Part shown: in pieces, positions 9,618 to 20,755 of the stretch | Numbering within the stretch: position 1 is the first letter of the stretch | How the letters are laid out: each line of letters starts with the position of its first letter | Assembly: GCA_963823435.1 (NCBI GenBank) | Contig: CAWGLN010000001.1 | Location: forward strand, 1,550,001 to 1,614,000 | Direction of reading: 5' to 3' | Length of the DNA stretch: 64,000 bases | Origin: CAKZML01 sp963823435 | GTDB lineage: Bacteria; Pseudomonadota; Gammaproteobacteria; Steroidobacterales; BM003 | Notes under the pieces: model-generated | Seen by the model: only the letters and a program-made list of their open reading frames with translations | Database searches by the model: none | Told to the model about the DNA's origin: nothing | Translations under genes and position numbers: made by a program

Positions 9618-11433
9618 TTGCCCGAGCCCTCGGGAGTCGGTTCTTCGGCAGCCTTGTTCAAGCCCTCGGGTTTTCTTACGTCTTCTTCGCCCGCCGCGGG
9701 TTTGTTCACCGCCGACGGCGTCGGCTTTTCCACCACGACCGCCTGGCTTTCGGGAAGCTCCGCCTTTTTCCGAACTACAGACTTCTTTTTCCTGACCGAC
9801 GCGGTTTTTTTCGCCGGCGTCGGCTCTTTCGCATCATCCGGGGCAGTGGCGATGGCCTGTTGGGGAGGCTTCACCTTTTTCCGGACTACGGGTTTCTTTT
9901 TTTTAACCGGTGCAGCTTTTTTCTCCGGAGCTTGGGAAGCGTCTGCCACGGCCCCGGGAGTCTTGGCCTTGTTGTCTGCGGTGGGGGTTCTTTTCTTGAT
10001 AACCGCCGGCTTTGCCACCGGCGTATTTTCAGGCTTGTCCGCGACCTGCGGGCGCTCGACATGCTGGCGGGCGGCGTCCTTCAGGACTTGCAGAGAGCCC
10101 TTGATATATCGGGTGAGGTCGGGCAAATCGGGAATTTGCCGCTTGCCCGCGACCAGTCCGAAACACATCCTCCCCGCATAGCTGTACACGGTGATATTCA
10201 GGGCAACGTTTGGCGCCAGGACGGATATCGGAAACACACCGCGCAGACGCGTGCCATAAAAATACAGGGGCACCTGCGGTCCGGGTACGTTCGAGACCAC
10301 GACATTTCCCAGCGGCGGCGCCGTGTCATTGAGATTTAGCGCCTCACCTACCTGGGCCATGATTTGTGTGCCCAGCGAGTAGGTGGTCACGGTTTGTTCC
10401 GACAGGGCCGCGAACTGGCGTTGTACGCGTCGGCTGGCCGCATGAATCTGGGCCAGTCGTTCGAGCGGACTGGCCTTGGCATCCCCAAGTTCCAGCAACA
10501 GGATGGATATCTGGTTACCGGATTGCTCGGCCGCCGCATCCCGGCGCAAATTGACCGGCATTTCTGCGATCAGGGGTTTGTCAGTCTGTATCTTGTGCCG
10601 GCGCATGTATTCCCGCAGCCCGATGTCCACCATGGTCAGCACCAGGTCATTAATGCTGGCGCCCACGCTCCGGCCCAGGTCCCGCAGTTCCGACAATTCC
10701 ATGGACAGGACGGTGACCGCCCGATCCGATGTGGGCGCCCCGTTAAACGGTGTACGTGGTGCGGCGAAAGGTACCGGGACCCGTGAGTCATAGGCGCCGG
10801 TCAGTTGCAGACCGTGACGCAGGGTCATGGTGCCAAGTTCGGCCAGGGTCAGCGCGCCACGGCCCAGCTGGCGCAGGATCTCCAGGGGATTGATTTCGTT
10901 GGCAGACTTTCCCGGTATCGGGCAGGTGCTGAATGGCCCACGGCGGCACGGTGTCCATCATCCACCGGTGTCGTGCTCATGGACTCGACCATCCAGCGTG
11001 AGAATGTCACGCCGTCCGCGTAGGCGTGGTGCAGTTTGGTGTACAGGGCAACGCGATTGTTTTCCAGGCCCTCGATAACGTGCACTTCCCACAATGGCCG
11101 GTTGCGATCCAGCAAGGGCGCGTGTAATTGCTCCACCAGGTCCATGAGCTGGGCTTCGGTACCCGGTCTGGGCAAACGCAGGTGACGAATATGGTGGGTG
11201 GTGTCCACATTCGTGATGCGCTGCCATTCGGGCAGACCGTAGCGACCGGTTTTCAGCACCCGGTTAAAGGGGGCGCGAACCGGAGCCGCCCGCATGATAT
11301 CGACGACTTTCCCTACGGTGTCGCCGAGATCGGATTCGGGCAGGTCGAAAATCAACAGACCCGCAACATGCTTGGGACTGGCAGAGGTCTCCGTGAAGAC
11401 AAAGCCCAGGTCCATCAGTGATAGTGTAGTCAT
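9614..11433 (-). CDS. Wax ester synthase / diacylglycerol acyltransferase with Lys-Pro-rich tail (one frameshift)
   Basis: A WS/DGAT acyltransferase that makes storage wax esters or triacylglycerol from acyl-CoA at the membrane or lipid-droplet surface. The N-terminal half (11433 to about 10870) carries the catalytic motif HHAYADG (HHxxxDG). The C-terminal half carries SINDLVLTMVDIGLREYM (the ND motif) and NVVVSNVPGPQVPLYFYG. The frame is lost near 10850-10910, so two pieces must be joined; together they give about 605 residues. The catalytic part is of ordinary length, but the last 135 residues or so are an unusual Lys/Pro/Ala/Val-rich tail with repeated KKKKPVVRKKV and RKKKSVVRKKAELP blocks, resembling histone H1 or polyester-granule proteins. 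The stop overlaps that of the patatin gene. Confidence 0.85.
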
Positions 11434-11600
11434 GGTCGGTAGTGCTCCCCCTGCTTCATTGCAGACAGGTCTGATACGGTTCTTGATTTTCCATAATAAC
11501 GGTTCTGCGGGTTCCAGCTTGTCACTTTTACATAAATTTTAACAAATAATTCAAGGAGTTAGAGGCAGAATTGATCCAGGTATTGACCAATTCCAGATAT

Positions 11601-11629
11601 TTGACAGACAAACCCCCACGGTTTTGCTA
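11601..11629 (+). promoter_or_regulatory. Possible promoter and 5' leader of the giant secreted protein
   Basis: The 349-bp gap 11434-11782 is AT-rich beside its neighbours. A perfect TTGACA lies at 11601-11606 with a weak -10 (TTGCTA) 17 bp on. Downstream at 11648-11685 are two adjacent small inverted repeats, GGAAA-N8-TTTCC and GTGC-ATAA-GCAC, which could fold in the leader RNA. I compared this with the cyclic-di-GMP GEMM consensus and it does not match. Confidence 0.35.
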
Positions 11630-11782
11630 GCATCTTAGAGCTTTCGGCGGTGCAGGGGAAACGGATTAATTTCCGTGCATAAGCACCAAATAAGTCAGCG
11701 CAGCAAGACGAAGAAATCAGAATAGAAAATAAGAAAAACTAAGAATAAACAACTAAATCATTTTCGACAACGGGGCAAGGAT

Positions 11783-14700
11783 ATGCTTTCCAGGATTCAT
11801 TCGGGATACTACGGTATCCGGTTTTTCATTTGGTTTTTTCGTGGCCATGGCGATGCTGGTTTCGAGCGCAGCATCGGGGCAGGGAATTCCCGGCCCAAGT
11901 GTCAACATCATCGGGCCGACGCCCGATATCGACTACATGCTCCCCGATACGGGTTTGAAGCAGCAGAACGAAGTGCACTGCTCGGTTCGTCCTGGCGATC
12001 CCCTTGTTGCCTTCTGCGGTTACAACGATTACCGCACCACCGAATTGACCGACGATGCCTGGGTGGGCTCCAGCATGACCACGTGACGGCGGCCTGACCT
12101 GGATGAGCCGGGTAAATCCCGGATGGCCCCTGTATAGCACTCTCGGTGGCGGTGTCCCTGTGGGTCACGATTTCGCGGCCGATCCCACCACGGCGGCGGT
12201 ACCCGGGTTGGTGTTGTATAACTTCATTGCGGCGGATCGCGGCAAGAAGGGTACCGGCGGGCTGTTCCTGCAGCGCTGGTTCGAATCGGACAAGGAAAAC
12301 GGCTTCCCCTACCTGCCGAGCCGGGACACCACCCTGATCACCAAGGGCACCAGTTGTCCGCAGTGCTCGGGCCGATTTATCGACAAACCGCACATGATTG
12401 CCACCCTGGCGGCTCCCGGCAGCGGCCGGGCGCCGGTCAACGTGTCGGGCACGCTGGAAGACGGCACGAGCAAGAGCGTCATGGTCCCCGCCGGCGAGTT
12501 GCACGTTGTGTATTCGGTATTCACCGGCAGCAAGCAGGACTGGATCAAAGATACTGCATTCGCGCTCAACCGACTGGGGTACTACCTGGAGTGTGGATTC
12601 GAAAATCACCGAGAGCGTCGAAATCAATCAAAGCGCCCACCTGGTGGCCAATGGCAACAACCTGCTGGTGGTGTGGCGCCGGTTCGATGACAACAACGAG
12701 ACCAACGCCCTGATGTACGCCAATTCCCGGGATCGTGGACAGACCTGGGACAAGGCTGAAGTACTCTCCGAACTGGTTTGCCCCTATGACCAGCCCACCG
12801 CCAACAACATGTTCCGCACCACGGTGCACCCGGTGGCCGCCACCGATGGCAGCAAGTACCACGTATTCTGGTCCGAGAGGGGTATGGACGGCGCCATAGG
12901 CACGACCCCTGAATATCAATGCCAGTTCGGCCTGTCGCGTATTGTCATGTCGACCTCGACCGACGGGGTGACCTGGTCACCGCCGGTGGCTGTTGAGGCC
13001 GACGAGGCGCCTGTTGCAGGCGGAAACTATGGCAGGGGCCATCAGTTCATGCCCTCGGTGACCGCAGCCAATGGCGTTCTGCAACTGGCCTGGTACGACA
13101 CCCGCGATTCCCTGCTCCAGATTCACAATGAGGGGGTCATGGACGTTCTGTTCCCCCAATCGGATACCTTGAGATACGGCCTGATTGGCAAGCAAACGGT
13201 GGATGTGCGGGGCCTGCAGATATCAGGTGGCAGTCCAACGTCGGCCTCGACAAGAATATCCACCTACCCGGTGGTGCCGGCGCCATTTCTCGGCCCGAAT
13301 AAAGGCATGCAGGTTGGCCACAACTTCATTAATGCGAGGATGTTTGCCGGCGGCAAGGTGCCGTTCATGGGGGACTACATTTCAGTAGCCGCCAGAAGTT
13401 CGAGATTGGATTCTGCCGGCAAGTGGGTAAACAACCAGGCCATCGGTGGATTGGAACCCGAGACTTTTTATACTGCCTGGACTGACAACAGGGATACCCG
13501 CGGTGATCGCTGGGGCAACCTGTCAGATGCGGGAACGACGACCTATACGCCTTCTTCGGCGAACATCCCGCCCAAGGCCACCCTGGACCTGGAGCCGGGC
13601 TCCGAGACGGATCCGTCCTATAGAACATGGGAGTGCGACGTATACGGCACGACCGACCGTACCCGGGACCAGAACGTGTATGCGACCACGGTCAAGCCGG
13701 GCGCGGTTCTGACCCTGCCGACACCGTCCAAGAGACTGGGCTTTTTGCAGCGCGGCTTCGTTGTGGGCGTGGAAAACACCAATCGTAACAGCGCCCAGGA
13801 GTTTACCCTTTGTATTGACGGGCAGCCTGGAGACAACTCGGGCAACAACGGTATGACCGGGCTCGCTTCATTCTCCCAATTCCCGGCGCCGATAAACGGG
13901 TTCGGGCTGGGTACCACCATCGTACCGGTTGAAACCCTGAATATTTCGGTACCGCCGCAGTCCAACTCTGCCCAATCGGTCTACGTGACGTCGTTAAGTG
14001 ATACCTATCCTCACATTCCGGTAAGCGCCTATAAGGGTACCTTCCAGTGCAACGACGGTCCCCGGGGAGAACTGGTCTCCACGGTGGTCATCAACGGCGA
14101 CATCCTGGCACGAGACCTGGAAGATCCAAACGCCGATCCGATTGTGGCCTGTGAGCCAGGCGAAGTGGACCCCAGCACCGGGTTTCTGTGCAAGCCCACC
14201 GATGTCACGCCGATCCCGATCGCGGACCTTGAGATACATGACCCGGAGATCATTAACTACATCTGGGCCCTGTACCATGTGGACGCAGAGAGTTACGGGG
14301 ACTACGAGCTCAACAGTGCATTCGAGCAGGCCCTGGTAATCAATCCGCTGATCATGACCCGGGACGCGTATGGCAACCCGCTGGTCATGACCCGGGATAT
14401 TACCAATCCGTTGATCATGACCCGCGACGGCACCTCCAACCCGCTGATCATGACTCGCGACAGTACTACCAATCCCTTGATCATGACCCGCGACAGCACC
14501 ACCAATCCCGTTAATCATGACCCGCGACGAGCACCACCAATCCGCTGATCATGACCAGCGGCAAGACCACCAACCCGCTGATCATGACCAAGGACGGCAG
14601 CACCAATCCGCTGATCATGACGCGGGATGACACGGCCAATCCGTTGATCATGACGCGCGGTGACACCACCAATCCCCTGATCATGACCCGTGATGGGGCC

Positions 14701-17461
14701 GGCAATCCGTTAATCATGACCCGCGATGAGCTGGGTAACCCGCTGATCATGACCCGTGACCAGTTTCAGAATCCCTTGATCATGACCTACGACGGGGATG
14801 GCACACGGGTAATGATTCCGGCAGAGGTCTTTGGGGGCAATCTCCCGGAAGGCTATGTCGAAGTCACCTGGCTGGTGGAAAACGAGGGCAACACGGTCAC
14901 GGCCTACAATGCCATGCCCCTGGTGGCCGGGGGAGCGTTGCTTGACGCAGCGGGGAACCTTATACCGTCCCAGCTGATCGTTACCAAGCCCTACCTGACC
15001 TATGCCTCGCGCGACTGTGTGCCCGGTATGCAGGTACAGAATCAGATTCTGCTTAACACGGTGAACCCGTTCCTTGAGAACGAGGACGGGACCTGGAGCG
15101 TGGACAAGGGTAAGGCGACCTTCCAGAGTGCGCCGGGTGAGGAAATGACCGTCACCCTGAGAGTATTCGATCCGACCTTTAATCCACGACGCCTGGGCTT
15201 CACCGTTCAATCCCAGTCTTGCGACAGCAATGAACTGAATTGCGTGATCGAACCGCTGGCAGCTATCGAGGTGGACATAACACCTCCGAGCACGCCAGAT
15301 ATTACAAATGGCATCCCGTCTCCCTTGGATTACCTGCCTGCTGAAGGCCCTGAAGGGGCATTTGCCGAGTGGCTTGCCACATCTACTGACGATGACGGCA
15401 CGTCCGCAGCCGTGAGTTGTGTCGCAAGCTTTGGCGACGAGACGGTGGATGTCTTTTTTGATGAAGCCACGACCACCTTCAGTGCGGTATTCCCGATCGG
15501 CGTGATCAACACCGACCAGTCCTACACCGCGACAACCGTGACATGTACAGCTACCGACTTGACCGGGAACTCATCTTCTGCGGAGTTCGAAGTGCTGGTG
15601 CTGGATGATACGCCGCCTGTACTGGTGGTGCCTGATCTCCCACCTGCGGAAGCTGACTCTCCCGCGGGCGCGACGGTGGACTTCGTGGTCACGGCTACCG
15701 ATTTCGGTATACCCCTGGCGTCGGACAGCATCGTTTGTTCAGCCACAGACGGGACCACCATCATCGATCCGGTTGTTAGCGGCGTGACGGTATTTCCCGT
15801 GGGTAGCTGGACCGTGACCTGCACCGCTACGGACCTTTTTGGTAACCCCGGTAGCAAGAGCTTCAGTGTCATCGTGGCGGACACAACGCCACCGGCGCTG
15901 GTCAAACCTGCTGACATAGACGGTGTGGAAGCCACCTCGGCATCGGGTGCCCCGGTCACCTTTGACCTGCCCATGGCGACAGATGCAGTGGGCGTAACCT
16001 CGCTTGGCTGCACGCCTGCCTCGGGTTCGACCTTTGGCCTGGGCACGACCGCCGTCAGCTGCACTGCAGGTGATGCCGCAGGCAATTCCGCCGGCACCGG
16101 CTTCGATGTGACGGTGGTGGACACCACGGTACCTGTATTCGGTGCGATGCCGACGGTGCCGGCCGCCGAGGCGAGCAGCGCCAGCGGTGCGGTCGTGACC
16201 TACACGGCGCCGACCGCGAGCGATTACTTCGGCGCTACGGTAAGTTGCATTCCGGCTTCTGGCTCCATATTTGCCCTGGGCGATACCCTGGTGACCTGTA
16301 CCGCCACGGACACCAATGGCAACAGCGCCCAGGCGACCTTCAGCGTGAACGTGAAGGACAGCACGATGCCTGTCATCGCACCTGTCGCCAACATCACCCA
16401 AGAAGCTACCGGTCCGGCCACCACGGTGACCTACGCCACGACCGCGGTCGATGCGGTCAGTGGCCAGGTGCCCGTCCTGTGTACCCCGGCCTCCGGTGCG
16501 AGCTTCGTGGTGGGCACCGGCACGGTGACCTGTTCGGCGACGGATGCAGCGGGTAACACAGCTGGCACCAGCTTCAGCGTGACCATTACGGACACCACGG
16601 CGCCGGTCGTCACGGCGATAGCCAACATCACGAGAGAGGCAAGCGGCCCGACCACGGCGGTGAGCTATGCCACGACGGCGACCGACCTGGTAAGCGGTTC
16701 CGTGCCTGTGACGTGCGCACCTGCCTCGGGCACGGGCTTCGTGGTGGGAACGACCCCGGTGAGCTGTTCGGCCACCGACGCCAAGGGCAACACGGGTACG
16801 ATGTCGTTCAGCGTGATTATCACCGACAGGACGGCGCCGGTGTTCGGTTCCGTGCCGGATATCAGCACGCCGGCGACATCACCCGCTGGTGCCACGGTTA
16901 ATTACACCGTGACGGCCAACGACCTGGTGAGTGGCACCGTGAATGCAACTTGCACACCGGCATCGCCCCACACCTTTGCACTGGGCAGTACGACGGTGAA
17001 TTGCACCGCCAGGGATGCTGCGGGCAATACCTCGACCAAGTCCTTTGCGGTCAAGGTCCAGTATGGTTCCTTCATCGGTATGAACCTGCCCAACGGCATG
17101 TCGGGTACCGGTGCCGACACTGTCCTGGACCTGGGCGAGACCGCACTGGGTAACTACAGTCGCAGTATTCCGCTGGAGTGGAAGTACGGCAATATGGCTG
17201 GCGGTGCCATCGCCAGCCAGTCGGCTGATCCAACGGCCCGCGTTGAGCGTTTTGGCAAGAGGGTGGATGGAAGCTGCGATTTCACGAATGCCTCGATTGA
17301 TGCCCAGGATTCGGGTAACAGTGACGATGCGTTACGCAGCCAGTTCTATGACCTGGAAGTTCAGCTGGAAACCCAGTTCCGGTGCCGGTTGCTACGGCGT
17401 CACGATCAGGTCGGGTCTGACTGGCCAAGGCAATGGGCCGTACCTGTTCGAATTGAGGTAA
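11783..17461 (+). CDS. Giant secreted Asp-box (sialidase-like) / 11-residue-repeat / HYR protein (frameshifted)
   Basis: One gene of about 1,890 codons read through five frame changes. An N-terminal signal sequence (MLSRIHSGYYGIRFFIWFF, then VAMAMLVSSAASGQ) is broken in a T6 run near 11826. A beta-propeller-like region follows with three Asp boxes (DGGLTW about 12090, SRDRGQTW about 12730, STDGVTW about 12960), typical of sialidase and other BNR proteins. Fourteen NPLIMTRD-type repeats follow (14342-14802), then a linker domain, seven HYR modules (about 15250-17070, each ending with a C-T-A-x-D-x-x-G-N pattern) and a C-terminal domain with VTIRSGLTGQGNGPYLFELR. Frame breaks lie near 11826, 12080, 12595, 14508-14530 and 17385. 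It is probably exported and surface-attached. No sialidase catalytic Arg triad was identified, so enzyme activity is not claimed. Confidence 0.8.
14342..14802 (+). repeat. Fourteen tandem copies of a 33-bp coding repeat (NPLIMTRDxxx)
   Basis: Within the giant secreted protein the core AAYCCGYTGATCATGACC-(CG)-GAY recurs with period 33 bp. There are twelve 33-bp units, one 30-bp unit (the second) and one 35-bp unit (the sixth, with two single-base insertions that break the frame). The encoded unit is N-P-L-I-M-T-R-D followed by three variable residues, mostly small or polar. The first eight residues hardly vary, while the last three vary freely and the third codon bases differ between copies, which argues for selection on the peptide rather than very recent DNA slippage. 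Confidence 0.95.
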
Positions 17462-17466
17462 GGAGT

Positions 17467-17548
17467 GTGGCGGCGACCGGCCCGATGGTCGGTCCGCCAC
17501 CCGACAAAGAAGCCGTCGCCGCACTGGATGTGGCGGCGGTTTCTGCTT
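17467..17548. terminator. Tandem hairpins between convergent genes
   Basis: A first perfect arm pair GTGGCGG (17467-17473) / CCGCCAC (17494-17500) contains an inner GACC/GGTC pair. A second, imperfect GC-rich hairpin (about 17511-17540) is followed by a T-rich TTTCTGCTTT. They sit between the stop of the giant secreted protein (17461) and the stop of the TPR gene (17615) and probably terminate the + strand transcript. Confidence 0.55.
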
Positions 17549-17614
17549 TCCGGGGATACTGAATCCGGGCGAACGCTGTGGATGCCTTTCTACTTCACCC
17601 GAAGGATATTCTAA

Positions 17615-19810
17615 TCAGGGCTGGGCCAGCCGGGTGCGGCCATCTTCGGTCATCGGGTCTTTCAGCCCAACGCGGTGGGCGAGGAAAATCTCCATGCTGG
17701 TGGTCGCCGCTTCTTTCATGCCAAGGCCCCACTGGGCCCGGGCCATCCAGTAGTACATTTCCGGGACGTGGTTGATCGATGGTTGGTCGTCCAGCAATAT
17801 CGCCGTGGCCTCTCCCCGGCGTGCCAGGCAGGCCTCGAACTCGGCCAGCGCCTCGGCAAAGTAGTCGGCTTTCACGTACGCCTTACCCTTGGCAAATCGC
17901 GCCCGCCACAGGTCGGCCAACCCGATGGCCTTGCTCAACTCGTCCACGGCCGGGACGATTTCTCCCTGGGCCAGCAACTTCTCTCCCTGGACGATGCCCC
18001 ACCATGAGCGAGCCTGGGCCTGCAGCATGTGCTTCAGGGGCTGGGTGATGTTGTCGGCCTCGGTGTAATCGCCCATCTCCACGAACTCCAGGGCGATCAG
18101 ATGCGCGCTGGGCTGCAGAGGGGCTTGAATTCCAGTGCTTTTTCAAGGCTCGCCGTGGCGCCCCCCTGGTTCCCCAGCAGTCTTTGTGCCCGGGCCCGGG
18201 TAATCAGCTTGTTGATCGCCAGGTATCCGTACTTTGCGGCCAGGTCAGATTCTATGGCCGGGTCCAGCAGCGCGACGGCCTCACCGGCCTTGCCCTGGTA
18301 AAGCAGCAGGTCAGCCCTGCCCAGGGCGGCGATAGAGGCACTTTGTGCATTCAGCGCGGCCATTGCCTGGTAGTCGGCATCCGCCTTGCCGGTCAAATCC
18401 TTCATGGCCTGGCTGACTGCCCTGGCCAGGAAAGGGAGGTAGAATTCAGGATCGTCTGCGATCAGGCTATCGGAGATCTCGATGGAGGAGGTGAAATCTC
18501 CCGCGTACATGGCATACAGGGCGAAATTCCCACGGTACAAGGAAATCTTCGGGTAAATGGAGAGCGCCTTTCGACCGGCTTCCATGGCCTCGGGAAACTG
18601 CAGGTTGTAGAAATACGCCACGGCCAGGTTGTTGTAGCTGGCGTCATCGGCGGGGAACTTTGCCAGCAGCTGATTGTAGCTTTCGATTGCCTTGTAGAAA
18701 TTGCCCGTGGTGGTCAGGTAATAGTTGCCCAGGGTGCGGTATTTCTCGCGCTCGGTCATCGAGTCCAGCAGTTCCAGCGCCTTGTCCCAGGCCGTCTGGG
18801 ATTCGTCCTTCTGGCCCAGCCGGTTGGCTGAATTGGCCCAGCCTGCATAGGCGCGGCCGAATTTCGGGTCGAGATCGATCGCCTGCCGGTATTTCTCTAT
18901 GGCCTTTTCGTCATTGCCATTGTTACTCAGGTCCTTGCCTTCCAGGTAAAGCTGGGCGGCTTCCAGGCTCGCGGCGGTGAAGGTTTCACGGGCATCGTCT
19001 ATGCCGTCAGCGCTCACGTCGCCCAGGTCCTTGCGTACCGCGGTGGCTAACTCGCCGATAGCCGACAGCACTGCGGCGCGGTCCTTGGCCTTGACCTCGC
19101 TCTTGGCCACCACCTCGTAAGTCTCGCTGTTCACCGCGGATACACCCATCAGGTAGCCGGACCCCTCGGGCTTGATATAGCCCTGAAGCACCATCTTGAT
19201 GCCTTCTCGCACGGCAACCAGTTGGGCGGCTGCTCCAGTCAGAGTCGTGCCGGGTTTTAACTGCCCGGCGACTTGCAGGGCGGTATCGCGGGAGAAAGAA
19301 CTGATGAACGGTGCGCCCTCGAGTCCCAGGGACAGGGATTGCTCCAGGGTGCCGGAGAAAATGGTTTCTCCGGTGGTGTTGTCGAAGTCAGAAATGAGGA
19401 TAGAGACCGGGTCGGGGATGGCTTCAACGCTCGGTGCCTCCCTGACGGGTGAAATTCATGTAGAGCGAGAAGCTCAACGCCACCAGCAGGAAGCCAATGA
19501 CTGCAAGGTCTTTTTTCCGGCTTCCCCTGGCTTCTGCCGAGTCGCGGTCGCGACGGTCGGCAGCCTCTTCCTCGGTCAGGATGCCCTGGCTGGTAAAATC
19601 GAAATGCCAGGCGGCAGCAATGACCACAGGGAACAGGGCAATCACGCCGATAGTGACGAACTTGAAGGTCCATTCGGGCGCGTCGAAAACCGGCAGGATA
19701 TTATTGGCGGCTTCGATAACAGCCAGGCCAACACCGATATAAATACCGACGGACCTGAACACCTTGCGTCGCCGTAGTTCCCCTAGCAGCTTATTCACGG
19801 TTTCGACCAA
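17615..19810 (-). CDS. Inner-membrane TolB-N/TPR protein, second paralogue (frameshifted)
   Basis: It has the same architecture as the 6.7-8.3 kb gene. The N-terminus LLGELRRRKVFRSVGIYIGV leads into a membrane helix, with a second helix (FKFVTIGVIALFPVVIAAAW) and a third (LAVIGFLLVALSFSLYMNF). A TolB-N-like segment follows (ILISDFDNTTGETIFSGTLE after joining frames, then GIKMVLQGYIKPEGSGYLMG), then a long TPR array (LYLEGKDLSNNGNDEKAIEK onward) to the stop at 17615. Frames must be joined near 19440 (N-terminal membrane part to TolB-N), near 19200-19250, and at about 18100-18120 (TPR array to C-terminus). The start is taken as TTG at 19810; a GTG at 19798 is also possible. About 730 residues in all. 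Function unknown. Confidence 0.75.
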
Positions 19811-19915
19811 GCCCTCTTCCAGCCTAAACTCCGACAGGAGTCTAGCACGAAGTCAGGACATTCGTGGTTCGTGGTAGCTGGCGAGACGTAGCGGATTACA
19901 CGCCGGTCCAACCTG

Positions 19916-19944
19916 GCGGGCCATCCTGAAACAGGATGGCCCGC
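19916..19944 (-). terminator. Perfect 13-bp stem downstream of the FKBP gene
   Basis: GCGGGCCATCCTG (19916-19928) and its exact inverse (19932-19944) are separated by AAA. It lies 15 bp beyond the stop of the FKBP isomerase on the - strand. There is no T tract, so it may act as an RNA-stabilising or Rho-assisted end rather than an intrinsic terminator. Confidence 0.55.
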
Positions 19945-19958
19945 GGCCGGCAAACTTG

Positions 19959-20696
19959 TCAGGACTTGGGTTTTTCCTCGGCTTCCACAGCCACGGGTTC
20001 TGCTGCAGGCTCGATACCCAGCAACTCGACTTCAAAGCGCAGCACTGAAGCCGGCGGAATGGTGGGAGGTGAGCCGCGATCGCCATAGGCGGTGTCGGGC
20101 GGGCACACCAGGGTGGCCTTGGTGCCGACCTGCATGTTCTGCAGACCTTCGGTCCAACACGGAATCACCCTGTTCAGGGGGAAGGTCGCCGGTTCGCCAC
20201 GTTCTACCGAGCTGTCGAAAACGGTGCCGTCGCTGAGGCTGCCGGTGTAGTGCACGGTCACCGAGTCAGTCGCGCCGGCCATGGCGCCGCTACCCGCAAG
20301 CTGCTCAATGTACACCACGCCACTTTCAGATTGCCTGGCGCCGGGCAAGGCTGCCTGGGCCGTGATAAAGGCGGCGCTGACCTCTTTGTCGCGTGCCACT
20401 GCGGCCATCATTCGCTCACGCGCCAGTTCGTTCAGTTTCTCGGTGTATTCCTCACGGTCCACTACCGGGTCCCTGCCGAGGATGCCGTCTTTCAGGCCGA
20501 TGGAGACCATGTCCACTTCTGATTCGGACAACTCCAGACGTTTCAGATCACTGCCCAGGGCCAGGCCCAGGGTATACATGGTCTTGTCCAGTTCGCTAAC
20601 TGGTGCAGCGGGGGCCTTTTCTTCGGCTGTGCATGCGCTCAGGCCGGCAATCATGGCCAGGCTGGCGAGTGCCAGCACGGAAATACGTTTAGACAT
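19959..20696 (-). CDS. FKBP-type peptidyl-prolyl isomerase, lipoprotein
   Basis: A periplasmic or outer-membrane folding helper of 245 residues that isomerises X-Pro bonds. The ATG at 20696 gives a lipoprotein signal (MSKRISVLALASLAMIAGL then SAC, cut at Cys). An N-terminal FKBP-N dimerisation domain (KTMYTLGLALGSDLKRLELS, KLNELARERMMAAVARDK) is followed by the FKBP-C catalytic domain (SVTVHYTGSLSDGTVFDSS, TEGLQNMQVGTKATLVCPPD, AYGDRGSPPTIPPASVLRF). This is the FkpA/Mip arrangement. A short acidic tail with Lys (EAEEKPKS) ends the protein. A 60-bp gap separates it from the disrupted thioesterase gene on the same strand. Confidence 0.92.
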   Translation of the reverse strand: MSKRISVLALASLAMIAGLSACTAEEKAPAAPVSELDKTMYTLGLALGSDLKRLELSESEVDMVSIGLKDGILGRDPVVDREEYTEKLNELARERMMAAVARDKEVSAAFITAQAALPGARQSESGVVYIEQLAGSGAMAGATDSVTVHYTGSLSDGTVFDSSVERGEPATFPLNRVIPCWTEGLQNMQVGTKATLVCPPDTAYGDRGSPPTIPPASVLRFEVELLGIEPAAEPVAVEAEEKPKS

Positions 20697-20755
20697 GGGA
20701 TTTCTATCCAGGTGAGTTTGAAAGCGCAAATCCTATCCGATTTGAGAGGGGCTGG

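Noticed and set aside
11640..11700. Cyclic-di-GMP (GEMM) riboswitch in the leader of the giant secreted protein
   Set aside because: Two small hairpins are present, but the conserved GEMM core sequence is not.
14342..14802. Regular 33-bp repeats resembling a CRISPR array
   Set aside because: The repeats are contiguous, in frame and encode a conserved peptide; there are no spacers and no cas genes.
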